From: Betaproteobacteria bacterium
GTDB taxonomy: Bacteria > Pseudomonadota > Gammaproteobacteria > Burkholderiales > Burkholderiaceae_C
Direction of reading: 5' to 3'
NCBI GenBank assembly: GCA_009923345.1
Contig: RFTR01000025.1
Coordinates: forward strand, 1-16,218
DNA length: 16,218 nucleotides
Part shown: piece after piece, positions 6,798 through 12,719 of the stretch
Position numbering within the stretch: the stretch's first letter is position 1
Layout of the letters: each line of letters begins with the position of its first letter
Notes under the pieces: model-generated
Told to the model about the DNA's origin: nothing
What the model saw: only the letters and a program-made list of their open reading frames with translations
The model's database searches: none
Translations under genes and position numbers: made by a program

Positions 6798-6817
6798 CCG
6801 AACATAGTCGGGTGTTT
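6784..6817 (-). terminator. Intrinsic terminator between the adhesin-E-like gene and comEC
   Basis: Read on the minus strand, AAACACCCGA (6817-6808) pairs perfectly over ten bases with TCGGGTGTTT (6801-6792) around a 6-base loop. T-rich sequence follows (TCATTTTT to 6784). On the plus strand the hairpin is followed by GGG, so it acts only for minus-strand transcripts. The comEC GTG (6797-6795) is within the second arm. Confidence 0.8.
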
Positions 6818-6827
6818 GGGTTTACTT

Positions 6828-6880
6828 AGCGTAATCGCTGGTATCAAAAGACACCAGTTGCAGTAACTTTTTAACCAGCG
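6828..6880 (-). promoter_or_regulatory. Overlapping alternative hairpins before the comEC-proximal terminator
   Basis: On the minus strand, CTGGTGTC (6857-6850) pairs with GATACCAG (6845-6838) over eight bases with one G-U and a UUUU loop. The same 3' arm, extended to ACCAGCG (6842-6836), can pair instead with CGCTGGT (6880-6874), which spans the last codons and stop of the upstream gene. AGCG-ATTA-CGCT (6839-6828) is a third small stem. The pairings exclude each other. A regulatory role is inference; this may be ordinary 3' structure. Confidence 0.35.
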
Positions 6881-7299
6881 ACTTGCTTTGCTGCGCACAC
6901 TTCCTTTTTCAAGGCGGACATATACGTGTTGGGGCGGATCGGAGTCTCCCGGTTACGCCACTCTTGCAGGTCTTCGGTAGAAACTTCTTTACCCTTACCC
7001 ATTGCCTTATCGAAATAGCTAATGGACAGGCGCGCCACCATATCTGTCTTGCAATACACACGTAATCGAATCATGTAAGAGGCATAAGGTTCACCAGTCG
7101 GTGTTGTTTCAGCCTTTGCTAAATTGGTCAATACCCAAGCGTAGCGTGACACATGCACGGGCGTGACAGACTCTTTGTCAAAGAAATATTGTGCTTCGGG
7201 CTCTTTGGCTAACTCGCTCCACTCCGCACGGGCAGAACTACTCCAACCAAGTAAGAGACCGAAAATGAATACGCAAACAGCAAAAGCACGAAATAGCAT
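6871..7299 (-). CDS. Exported surface-adhesin protein E-like protein
   Basis: A 142-residue secreted protein. It has a classical signal peptide (MLFRAFAVCVFIFGLLLGW, then SSSARA with cleavage probably after A25). The mature start EWSELAKEPEAQYFFDKESV, followed by a VLTNLAK strand and a tyrosine-rich segment, resembles the small periplasmic domain annotated as surface-adhesin protein E in betaproteobacteria. Two cysteines in the mature part (C83 and C135) could form a disulfide. The ATG at 7299 follows GAGGT at a proper distance; an upstream in-frame start would add 16 residues before the signal peptide and is rejected. It ends in a strong terminator, beyond which comEC begins. AATATA at 7329-7334 (TATATT on the minus strand) is a weak -10 candidate. 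The family name is a resemblance by eye; the actual role is unknown. Confidence 0.8.
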   Translation of the reverse strand: MLFRAFAVCVFIFGLLLGWSSSARAEWSELAKEPEAQYFFDKESVTPVHVSRYAWVLTNLAKAETTPTGEPYASYMIRLRVYCKTDMVARLSISYFDKAMGKGKEVSTEDLQEWRNRETPIRPNTYMSALKKEVCAAKQVAG

Positions 7300-7455
7300 G
7301 TCAACCTCAAACAGTAGAAGACTTACACAATATATCGTCAGGTGCACTTCTTTCTTGAGCCATTCAGACTTAATTCTTTTGAACTAACTTATCTTGCAAA
7401 GCCCATGCAATGCGACAATCAAATATCGACATTTCTATCCCATCTTTAAAGACTT

Positions 7456-7911
7456 ATGAGCCTATACGACAAGCTTTCAGAACTTCAGATCCAATTGCCA
7501 CCTGTTGCTGTGCCAGCTGCCGCCTATGTTCCTTTTGTGCAAACTGGCAATTTGGTTTTTTTGAGCGGCCACATTGCCAAAAAAGATGGCAAAGCTTGGG
7601 TGGGTCAACTCGGACGCACCATGCAAACGGCGGAAGGCAAAGAGGCTGCCCGCGCGGTGGCTATTGATTTGCTGGGCACTTTGCATGCGGCCGTGGGTGA
7701 CCTCAATAAAATCCAACGCATCGTGAAAGTCATGAGTTTGGTCAACTCAACGGCTGACTTTGTCGAACACCATTTGGTTACCAATGGCTGTAGTGAGTTG
7801 ATTGGACAAATTTTTGGTGAAAAAGGCGCCCACGCACGCAGTGCTTTTGGTGTGGCTCAGTTACCTATGGGCGCCTGTGTAGAGATTGAATTGGTCGCAG
7901 AATTGGCTTGA
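7456..7911 (+). CDS. RidA/YjgF/UK114-family protein
   Basis: A 151-residue protein of the RidA superfamily, whose best known members hydrolyse reactive enamine/imine intermediates formed by PLP enzymes. Typical features are FVQTGNLVFLSGHIA, the TAEGKEAARAVAIDLLGTLHAAVGDLNKI helix, VNSTADF and the end HARSAFGVAQLPMGACVEIELVAE. R128 corresponds to the conserved substrate-binding arginine (R105 in the E. coli protein). The length of about 150 residues and the P-rich N-terminus point to the longer subgroup rather than canonical 128-residue RidA, so the substrate cannot be assumed. The start has only a weak AAAGA ribosome binding site. Its TGA overlaps the ATG of the next membrane-protein gene by one base (TGATG). 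It diverges from the adhesin-E-like gene over 156 bases with no convincing promoter. Confidence 0.93.
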   Translation: MSLYDKLSELQIQLPPVAVPAAAYVPFVQTGNLVFLSGHIAKKDGKAWVGQLGRTMQTAEGKEAARAVAIDLLGTLHAAVGDLNKIQRIVKVMSLVNSTADFVEHHLVTNGCSELIGQIFGEKGAHARSAFGVAQLPMGACVEIELVAELA

Positions 7912-8552
7912 TGGCTACTCCCCATATCACTCTCCGAGCAGATCGCTTGGGTAATCAAGTCCTTGGACATATTCGTTCGACGGCAGATTTTGTTGGACTG
8001 ATGGGGTTTTTATGGGGCGCTGGATTAGGTGCGGTGGTTGCGCTGAACGCCCTCAGTAATTTGGGAATTGCAAGTGAGGTGGTGAGCATTTTGTTGCTCC
8101 AAAAACTTCCGAGCTTGGTAACGTGCATGCTGCTTGGTATTCGCGTGGTGTTATTTCAGTCGCTAGAAGGCAGCGCACATAACGATGACGTGCTGTCCGA
8201 CATCTTGGCTACCCTGTGGGCCGCTTGGGTGAACTTGGTTGTATTTTTATTATGTGCCTGGATCGGTTATTTTGTTGGCATACAAGCGTCAAATGCGGCA
8301 TTTAGTGCGTCAGCTCTGCTAGAGCTTGCGCAACATTACCCCGTCACAGAGTTAATGCGCTTATGCCTCCGAACCGGTGTTGAGGCTTTAGGACTGGGTT
8401 GGCTCGGTCATTTGGACAAGCTCATTTTGAGTCGCTCGAAAGAGTCGCCTTCACGCAGCGCAACTCGGTTATTGTGGTTAATGGTTATATGGATACTGTC
8501 GGTAGAAGCTGTCGATTCCTATATCCATTGGCTGCTTCGCGGCGCCGCCTGA
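7911..8552 (+). CDS. Polytopic membrane protein resembling an MlaE-type ABC permease
   Basis: A 213-residue inner-membrane protein with about five hydrophobic segments (roughly 27-45, 62-82, 98-120, 150-165 and 185-205). The stretch from TADFVGLMGFLWGAGLG through LPSLVTCMLLGIRV lines up in character with the MlaE pattern of a first helix followed by a G-P-x-LTALL-x-AGRV-type helix. The charged MlaE cytoplasmic motif (E-x-G-T-M, E-Q-I-D-A-L) expected next is replaced by EGSAHNDDVLSDILATLW. The downstream MCE/MlaD-type gene supports a permease role. The ATG at 7911 shares its A with the RidA stop; an upstream TTG at 7908 is less likely. No ABC ATPase gene is adjacent. It may be a divergent lipid-transport permease or an unrelated membrane protein; the permease call is tentative. 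Confidence 0.6.
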   Translation: MATPHITLRADRLGNQVLGHIRSTADFVGLMGFLWGAGLGAVVALNALSNLGIASEVVSILLLQKLPSLVTCMLLGIRVVLFQSLEGSAHNDDVLSDILATLWAAWVNLVVFLLCAWIGYFVGIQASNAAFSASALLELAQHYPVTELMRLCLRTGVEALGLGWLGHLDKLILSRSKESPSRSATRLLWLMVIWILSVEAVDSYIHWLLRGAA

Positions 8553-8583
8553 AATATGTACTTACGTACGCTAAAAAACAATG

Positions 8584-8595
8584 CTTGCTAGCAAG
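8584..8595. repeat. 12-base perfect palindrome overlapping the MCE-gene ribosome binding site
   Basis: CTTGCTAGCAAG is a perfect palindrome whose last three bases (AAG, 8593-8595) are part of the Shine-Dalgarno AAGGAG. In RNA it could form a small 4-pair hairpin with a CUAG loop and partly hide the site. A role is not established. Confidence 0.35.
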
Positions 8596-8604
8596 GAGAC
8601 ATGC

Positions 8605-9510
8605 ATGACACCTTCATTGACCACCCAATCAACAGCGCAACAAGGTCATGCATTGCGCAATCTTCTTGTGGTCACCGCCATCGCGGCAGGTGTGTTGCTT
8701 GGACTAGGCTTTTGGTTGGCTAAAAAACAAGGCGCTTTCGACAACAACCTGGTGTTGCGCTTTGCAACAAGTTCTGGCGTGCATTTGAGCAACGGCATGA
8801 AAGTGGTCTACCAAGGGTTTCCTGTTGGCCAAGTCAAGAGTTTAGAACTCACACCCAGCGGCGAGATTCAAGGCACGCTAGAGGTCAAGGAGAAATACCG
8901 CAGTCTTGCAACCACTGGCTCTACCTTGGAATTGGCCTCTGCCAAACTGGTAGGCGCCGAATTGATTCTTCGCAAGCATCCCAGCAACCGTGATTTTTTC
9001 AAAAACAACGACGCTATTGACTTCACACATTTTGATCTTGCCCACGATCTCGAGAAAAAAGTCTTAGAAAAAATAGATCCAGCCATCGCGCGCGTGATGT
9101 CAGTTGCAGCAGAAATCACAGACCCTCATAAAGGTCTCCCTGCAACCTTAGCCAACATCAACAAAACATTGGTGTCTACCGAAAAGCTTCTCAACAGCCT
9201 TAACGCCCGCGCCCAAGACCCTCGTGTCGACCATATGCTTACCAATCTCGATTTAGGCAGTGCCAGCATGGTGCGTAATGCAGAACTCACCGAAAAAACC
9301 ATGCAGTCTGCGCGTCAAGTGCTAGGTAGTACGCAGAAGGCGATAGAGAGCACGCAAAAGGTGATGGAGAGTACGCAAAAGACTATGGAAAGCACCAACA
9401 GCTTAGTGCAAAAAACTGAGCAAACCTTACAAGACTTCAGACAAGGCGGTGTTGGTAAATGGATAGCTCCAGCCCGTCCCGCCAATGCGGCTTCAGTACC
9501 CAAAAACTAA
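8605..9510 (+). CDS. MCE/MlaD-family lipid transport protein with coiled-coil repeat tail
   Basis: A 301-residue protein anchored by one N-terminal helix (about 19-39). A single MCE domain follows (about 45-125), with NLVLRFATSSGVHLSNGMKVVYQG, VGQVKSLEL and GAELILRK motifs. MCE proteins form hexameric rings in the periplasm that carry lipids between the two membranes, powered by an MlaE-type permease and MlaF-type ATPase. Residues of about 145-285 are predicted coiled coil, and 242-262 are three near-identical heptads of S-T-Q-K-x-x-E type encoded by 21-base DNA repeats. The ATG at 8605 is 6 bases after AAGGAG (8593-8598); the ATG at 8581 lacks such a site. The upstream gene is MlaE-like, but no MlaF or lipoprotein partner is in the window. 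It converges on mreB with 43 bases between and no intrinsic terminator. Confidence 0.88.
   Translation: MTPSLTTQSTAQQGHALRNLLVVTAIAAGVLLGLGFWLAKKQGAFDNNLVLRFATSSGVHLSNGMKVVYQGFPVGQVKSLELTPSGEIQGTLEVKEKYRSLATTGSTLELASAKLVGAELILRKHPSNRDFFKNNDAIDFTHFDLAHDLEKKVLEKIDPAIARVMSVAAEITDPHKGLPATLANINKTLVSTEKLLNSLNARAQDPRVDHMLTNLDLGSASMVRNAELTEKTMQSARQVLGSTQKAIESTQKVMESTQKTMESTNSLVQKTEQTLQDFRQGGVGKWIAPARPANAASVPKN
9328..9411 (+). repeat. 21-base in-frame tandem repeat (three copies plus a degenerate fourth)
   Basis: Copies at 9328-9348, 9349-9369 and 9370-9390 each encode S-T-Q-K-(A/V/T)-(I/M)-E. The stretch 9391-9411 (S-T-N-S-L-V-Q) is a decayed fourth copy. They differ by only a few bases, so duplication was recent or is ongoing. 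The seven-residue period keeps the coiled-coil register. Confidence 0.85.
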
Positions 9511-9553
9511 AAAGCCGTATTGAACATTCCCAATCTTGGGTTGGTATAGCGGT

Positions 9554-10591
9554 TTAGTCGCTAGAAAAAATATTGTTCATACCTTGCATTTGATCTAAGG
9601 CAATACCGCAACCCCTGGCCACACAGGTCAACGGATCCTCGGCAATCAATACTGGCAATCCAGTTTCTTCCGACAACAATCGGTCTAAGTCGCGTAGAAG
9701 AGCTCCTCCACCCGTCAACATAATGCCGCGCTCGGCGATATCGGAACTCAGTTCTGGCGGAGTTTTCTCCAGAGCAATCTTGACGGTTGACACCAAATTA
9801 TTCAAAGCGTCAGTGAGGGCTTCAAGCACTTCGTTGGAACTTATGGTGAAGCTTTGCGGTATACCTTGGCTCAAATTGCGTCCAGTAATTTCTAACTCCA
9901 TCACGCCTGAGCCAGGAAAAGCTGTAGCAATTTCTTTTTTAATTCTTTCGGCAGTCTGCTCGCCGATCAACATACCAAAGTTACGGCGAATGTAATTGAT
10001 GATGGCTTCATCAAACTTATCACCCCCCACGCGCGCGCTGTTTTTGTAGACCATGCCTCCTAGTGAGACGATACCCACCTCTGTCGTGCCACCACCAATG
10101 TCTACCACCATGGAGCCACAAGCGTCTGTGACTGGAAGTCCCGCGCCAATCGCTGCAGCCATAGGTTCTTCAATCAAATACACCTCTGAAGCACCCGCAC
10201 CCAAAGCAGACTCTCGGATAGCACGGCGTTCAACCTGGGTAGAACCACATGGCACGCAAATCACGATACGTGGGCTCGGACGAAACAACATGCTCGGATG
10301 CGCTAACTTGATGAAATGCTTGAGCATGACTTCGGTCACGGTGAAGTCTGCAATCACGCCGTCTTTCATGGGTCGAATGACTTCAATACCTTCAGGCACT
10401 CGACCTAACATCGACTTGGCTTCGTTACCAACCGCGAGAACCGTTGTCTTGCCATTGTTTTTGGAGTCTTTTCTGATGACTACAACCGAAGGTTCATCTA
10501 AAACAATGCCTTGATTTTTAATATAGATGAGGGTATTTGCGGTGCCAAGGTCAATGGCTATATCGGTTGAAAAAAACCTACTTAATTTCAT
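9554..10591 (-). CDS. mreB: Rod shape-determining protein MreB (actin homologue)
   Basis: A membrane-associated bacterial actin that guides lateral cell-wall synthesis. The 345 residues match the family. Motifs visible are the phosphate-1 loop DLGTANT (14-20), VRPMKDGVIADF-type with IRPMKDGVIADF, CVPCGSTQVERRAIRESA, EEPMAAAIGAGLP, the phosphate-2 motif D164-I-G-G-G-T-T-E171, VGGDKFDEAI and the adenosine motif LTGGGALLRDLD. The N-terminus (MKLSRFFSTDIAIDLG) and the C-terminus (QMQGMNNIFSSD instead of the usual LGSIFTSE type) differ from common betaproteobacterial MreB. No mreC or mreD follows; the next gene is the convergent MCE gene. It may be a relocated sole copy or a paralogue. The ATG at 10591 has a weak GGGTG site. 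AT-rich upstream sequence contains a minus-strand TTGGTT-15-CATAAT candidate promoter. Confidence 0.96.
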   Translation of the reverse strand: MKLSRFFSTDIAIDLGTANTLIYIKNQGIVLDEPSVVVIRKDSKNNGKTTVLAVGNEAKSMLGRVPEGIEVIRPMKDGVIADFTVTEVMLKHFIKLAHPSMLFRPSPRIVICVPCGSTQVERRAIRESALGAGASEVYLIEEPMAAAIGAGLPVTDACGSMVVDIGGGTTEVGIVSLGGMVYKNSARVGGDKFDEAIINYIRRNFGMLIGEQTAERIKKEIATAFPGSGVMELEITGRNLSQGIPQSFTISSNEVLEALTDALNNLVSTVKIALEKTPPELSSDIAERGIMLTGGGALLRDLDRLLSEETGLPVLIAEDPLTCVARGCGIALDQMQGMNNIFSSD

Positions 10592-10729
10592 AAGAACACC
10601 CGCCCTCGTATTTTTTAAAAATTTAGGCTAATTATGGGCTTATGAATTTGCAACCAAAGAAAGGGTAGTTGCTAAGCGATACTACAAACGCAATATGAAT
10701 ACTAAAAGACTCTAAATACCTGCATCAAG

Positions 10730-10746
10730 TTGTTGCATCGCAACAA
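10730..10746. promoter_or_regulatory. Inverted repeat upstream of mreB (candidate operator)
   Basis: TTGTTGC (10730-10736) and GCAACAA (10740-10746) are perfect 7-base arms around ATC. It lies about 140 bases before mreB and just after the terminator of the small upstream gene. TGCATC also occurs twice in direct orientation (10721-10726 and 10734-10739). Binding by a regulator is inference. Confidence 0.35.
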
Positions 10747-10754
10747 ACTAAGTC

Positions 10755-10781
10755 AAAAGAAAAAGCCAAAAACTAGGCTTT
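10755..10781 (-). terminator. Probable intrinsic terminator of the 63-residue gene
   Basis: On the minus strand AAAGCC (10781-10776) pairs with GGCTTT (10767-10762) across an 8-base loop, and TTCTTTT follows. The first arm encodes the last two codons and reaches into the stop codon of the small gene. The stem is short (6 pairs), so strength is uncertain. Confidence 0.5.
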
Positions 10782-10964
10782 AAAAGCGCGGAAACCTGAA
10801 TAAATACGCGAGGCGGGCCGGCTACGTTGTTCAGCCTCTTGCGCTAGTTGAGCGCGTATACGGTCAAAAGTGGCTTTGATTCCAGATTTTTCGTGAACAA
10901 CTGCTTTATATCGACGCTCTATCGCGACATCTGGGGGATCTATTTGAAAAACTGACTTGTCCAA
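10773..10964 (-). CDS. Small hypothetical protein (63 residues, TTG start)
   Basis: I do not recognise this protein. It reads DKSVFQIDPPDVAIERRYKA near its start, then a charged helix with RIRAQLAQEAEQRSRPASR, and ends SGFRAFKA. It is basic and soluble, with no signal peptide, membrane segment or cysteine. The start chosen is TTG at 10964 because AGGAGAC (10975-10969) lies at ideal spacing; a TTG at 11012 gives 79 residues but lacks a ribosome binding site. A terminator-like hairpin overlaps the stop codon, which supports a real gene end. It lies between the binding-protein gene and mreB, all on the minus strand. Coding status is moderately supported and function is unknown. Confidence 0.55.
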   Translation of the reverse strand: MDKSVFQIDPPDVAIERRYKAVVHEKSGIKATFDRIRAQLAQEAEQRSRPASRIYSGFRAFKA

Positions 10965-11038
10965 GAGCGTCTCCTGTAATCTCAATGCGTATACAACGCA
11001 CGAGAGAATCAACCGGTGGACAAGTCATTCATAAATTT

Positions 11039-12193
11039 TTAACGAACTACCGCAAGTTGGTCGCGTTTGCCCGCCTTGTAGGTATAAAGAGTTAAAGCAC
11101 CATTTTTAATATCACCTTTTGAATCAAAAGAGATATTTCCCGTTACCCCTTTGTAACCTGATGTTTTAGCCAATTCAGGTAAGTATTTAGAAGGATCAGA
11201 CGATTTCGCGCGTTGCATCGCGTCCACCATCACGTTGACAGCGTCGTATACATAGGGTGCGTAGAGTTTGACGTCATCATTAAAACGCTTTTTGTACTTC
11301 ACACCAAAGTCGTCCATACCCTTCTTCAAGGCACCGTCAACGCCACCCGCCTCAGCACAGACAACTTGGCCATCTGCCATTGCGTCACCCGCTAGCTTGA
11401 CTAATTCAGTCGTGCAAATACCGTCGCCACCCATGAACTTGGCGTTCAATCCCAGAGATTTCATTTGTTTCAACATCGGGCCGCCTACTGCGTCCATGCC
11501 GCCAAAGAAGACGATGTCAGGCTTTTTACCTTTGATCGTGGTGAGGATTGACATGAAGTCGGTGGCTTTGTCGGTCGTGAACTCGTGTCCCACCAAGTTA
11601 CCACCGGCTGCTTTGACAGCTTTTTCAAATTCTTCTGCAACGCCTTGGCCATAGGCTGTACGGTCATCGATTACAGCAATGGCTTTGCCTTTGAGGTCTT
11701 TGACGGCATAACGACCCAAGGTGCCGCCCAAATGCACATCGTCGGCTACCACACGAAACGTGGTTTTAAAGCCTTGGCGGGTGTATTTGGGATTAGTAGC
11801 AGACGGTGAAATCTGAGGAATGCCCGCATCACTATAAATTTTGGAGGCAGGAATTGAAGTACCCGAATTTAAGTGGCCCACGATACCGCTGACCTTCGCA
11901 TCAACCAATTTTTGCGCAGCGGCTGTGCCTTGTTTGGGATCAGCGGCATCGTCTTCCGCCACTAATTCAAACTTCACTTTTTTGCCACCGATAGAAATGC
12001 CTTTGGTATTCAAGTCTTCAATAGCCAAGCGGGCACCGTTTTCATTGTCTTTTCCCAAGTGGGCAATTGCGCCACTCAAAGGTCCGACGTGGCCGATCTT
12101 GATGACTTGCTCTTGGGCGATCACCGCACTTGCAAATGCCATAGACGCAGCAAAAACAGTCAATTGAAATAAGGGTTTGGTTTGAAAACGCAT
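11039..12193 (-). CDS. Branched-chain amino acid-type ABC transporter periplasmic binding protein
   Basis: A 384-residue exported solute-binding protein of the LivJ/LivK (type I fold) family. The signal peptide (MRFQTKPLFQLTVFAASMAFA, cleavage probably after A26) has no lipobox, so the protein is free in the periplasm. The mature protein begins QEQVIKIGHVGPLSGAIAHLGKDNENGARLAIEDLN. Later features are VGHLNSGTSIPASKIY, AVIDDRTAYGQG and APYVYDAVNVMVDAM, with two cysteines flanking KLAGDAMADGQ that probably form the LivJ-type disulfide. The ATG at 12193 follows AAGGAG (12206-12201) by 7 bases. No permease or ATPase genes are adjacent, as is common for orphan binding proteins in Comamonadaceae, which may share a transporter elsewhere. 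Ligand could be a branched-chain amino acid or a related small molecule; it cannot be told from sequence alone. Confidence 0.95.
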   Translation of the reverse strand: MRFQTKPLFQLTVFAASMAFASAVIAQEQVIKIGHVGPLSGAIAHLGKDNENGARLAIEDLNTKGISIGGKKVKFELVAEDDAADPKQGTAAAQKLVDAKVSGIVGHLNSGTSIPASKIYSDAGIPQISPSATNPKYTRQGFKTTFRVVADDVHLGGTLGRYAVKDLKGKAIAVIDDRTAYGQGVAEEFEKAVKAAGGNLVGHEFTTDKATDFMSILTTIKGKKPDIVFFGGMDAVGGPMLKQMKSLGLNAKFMGGDGICTTELVKLAGDAMADGQVVCAEAGGVDGALKKGMDDFGVKYKKRFNDDVKLYAPYVYDAVNVMVDAMQRAKSSDPSKYLPELAKTSGYKGVTGNISFDSKGDIKNGALTLYTYKAGKRDQLAVVR

Positions 12194-12228
12194 CGTGAAA
12201 CTCCTTAGAGGGTTAAAAAATAAAAAAA

Positions 12229-12256
12229 TGCATAAAACTTGAACAACAAGTATCAA
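12229..12256 (-). promoter_or_regulatory. Probable promoter of the binding-protein gene
   Basis: On the minus strand TTGATA (12256-12251), a 16-base spacer and TATGCA (12234-12229) precede a T-rich leader of about 30 bases to the AAGGAG site. The spacer contains the inverted repeat ACTTG-N5-CAAGT (12237-12251). It lies between holC and the binding-protein gene, which suggests independent transcription of the latter. Confidence 0.4.
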
Positions 12257-12272
12257 CTATGAAACCAAAAAA

Positions 12273-12719
12273 TCAAACAAGGGTTTCCTTTAACTTTAAA
12301 TCATGCCGGACAATATCAAAACCTTGGTCGGTGTATTGCTTCCAACGGCTTCGCGCATGTTGGCGGTCTGCATCTTCAAGCGTAACAACTTCAATCACGC
12401 GCGCAAACTGCTCGAAACCCGCACAAACCTTGTCGCCTAGATTCAACAAAACATCACGCGGAGACAAGTTATCCATCGCATCCAAGGTAGTGGCCAAATG
12501 CACTGGAGAGGCTTGTCGTAAAGCCTGAGGGCTATGGATCCTGCAATGCGGCAAAAACTCAAGTTGCGAAAACGTCCACAAGCTTTGGTCCAAATGATCC
12601 ATTTGCTCAGCAGGAACTACAACGAGAACTTTTGCGCCAGATGCAACCGCTTTACGCAACAAGCGGCATGCATAGGCCACCTTGTCAGGCGCATTGAAAT
12701 GGAACGCTATCTCAGCCAT
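12273..12719 (-). CDS. holC: DNA polymerase III subunit chi
   Basis: The chi subunit joins the clamp loader (via psi) to single-strand-binding protein during replication. The 148 residues match the family. The N-terminus MAEIAFHFNAPDKVAYACRL is typical, as are RLLRKAVASGAKVLVV, a SLWTFSQLEFLPHC segment (W and F of the conserved L-W-x-F-x-x-x-x-F-L-P-H block), and NLGDKVCAGFEQFARVIEVV near the C-terminus. The ATG at 12719 shares one base with the TGA of pepA (TGATG), indicating translational coupling. The pepA-holC order is conserved in many proteobacteria. With dnaX in the same window, two clamp-loader components are encoded here, about 12 kb apart. Confidence 0.94.
   Translation of the reverse strand: MAEIAFHFNAPDKVAYACRLLRKAVASGAKVLVVVPAEQMDHLDQSLWTFSQLEFLPHCRIHSPQALRQASPVHLATTLDAMDNLSPRDVLLNLGDKVCAGFEQFARVIEVVTLEDADRQHARSRWKQYTDQGFDIVRHDLKLKETLV

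Noticed and set aside
9521..9545. Possible terminator between the MCE gene and mreB (CCCAA-TC-TTGGG)
   Set aside because: The loop would be only two bases, the stem is five pairs, and no T-run follows on either strand.
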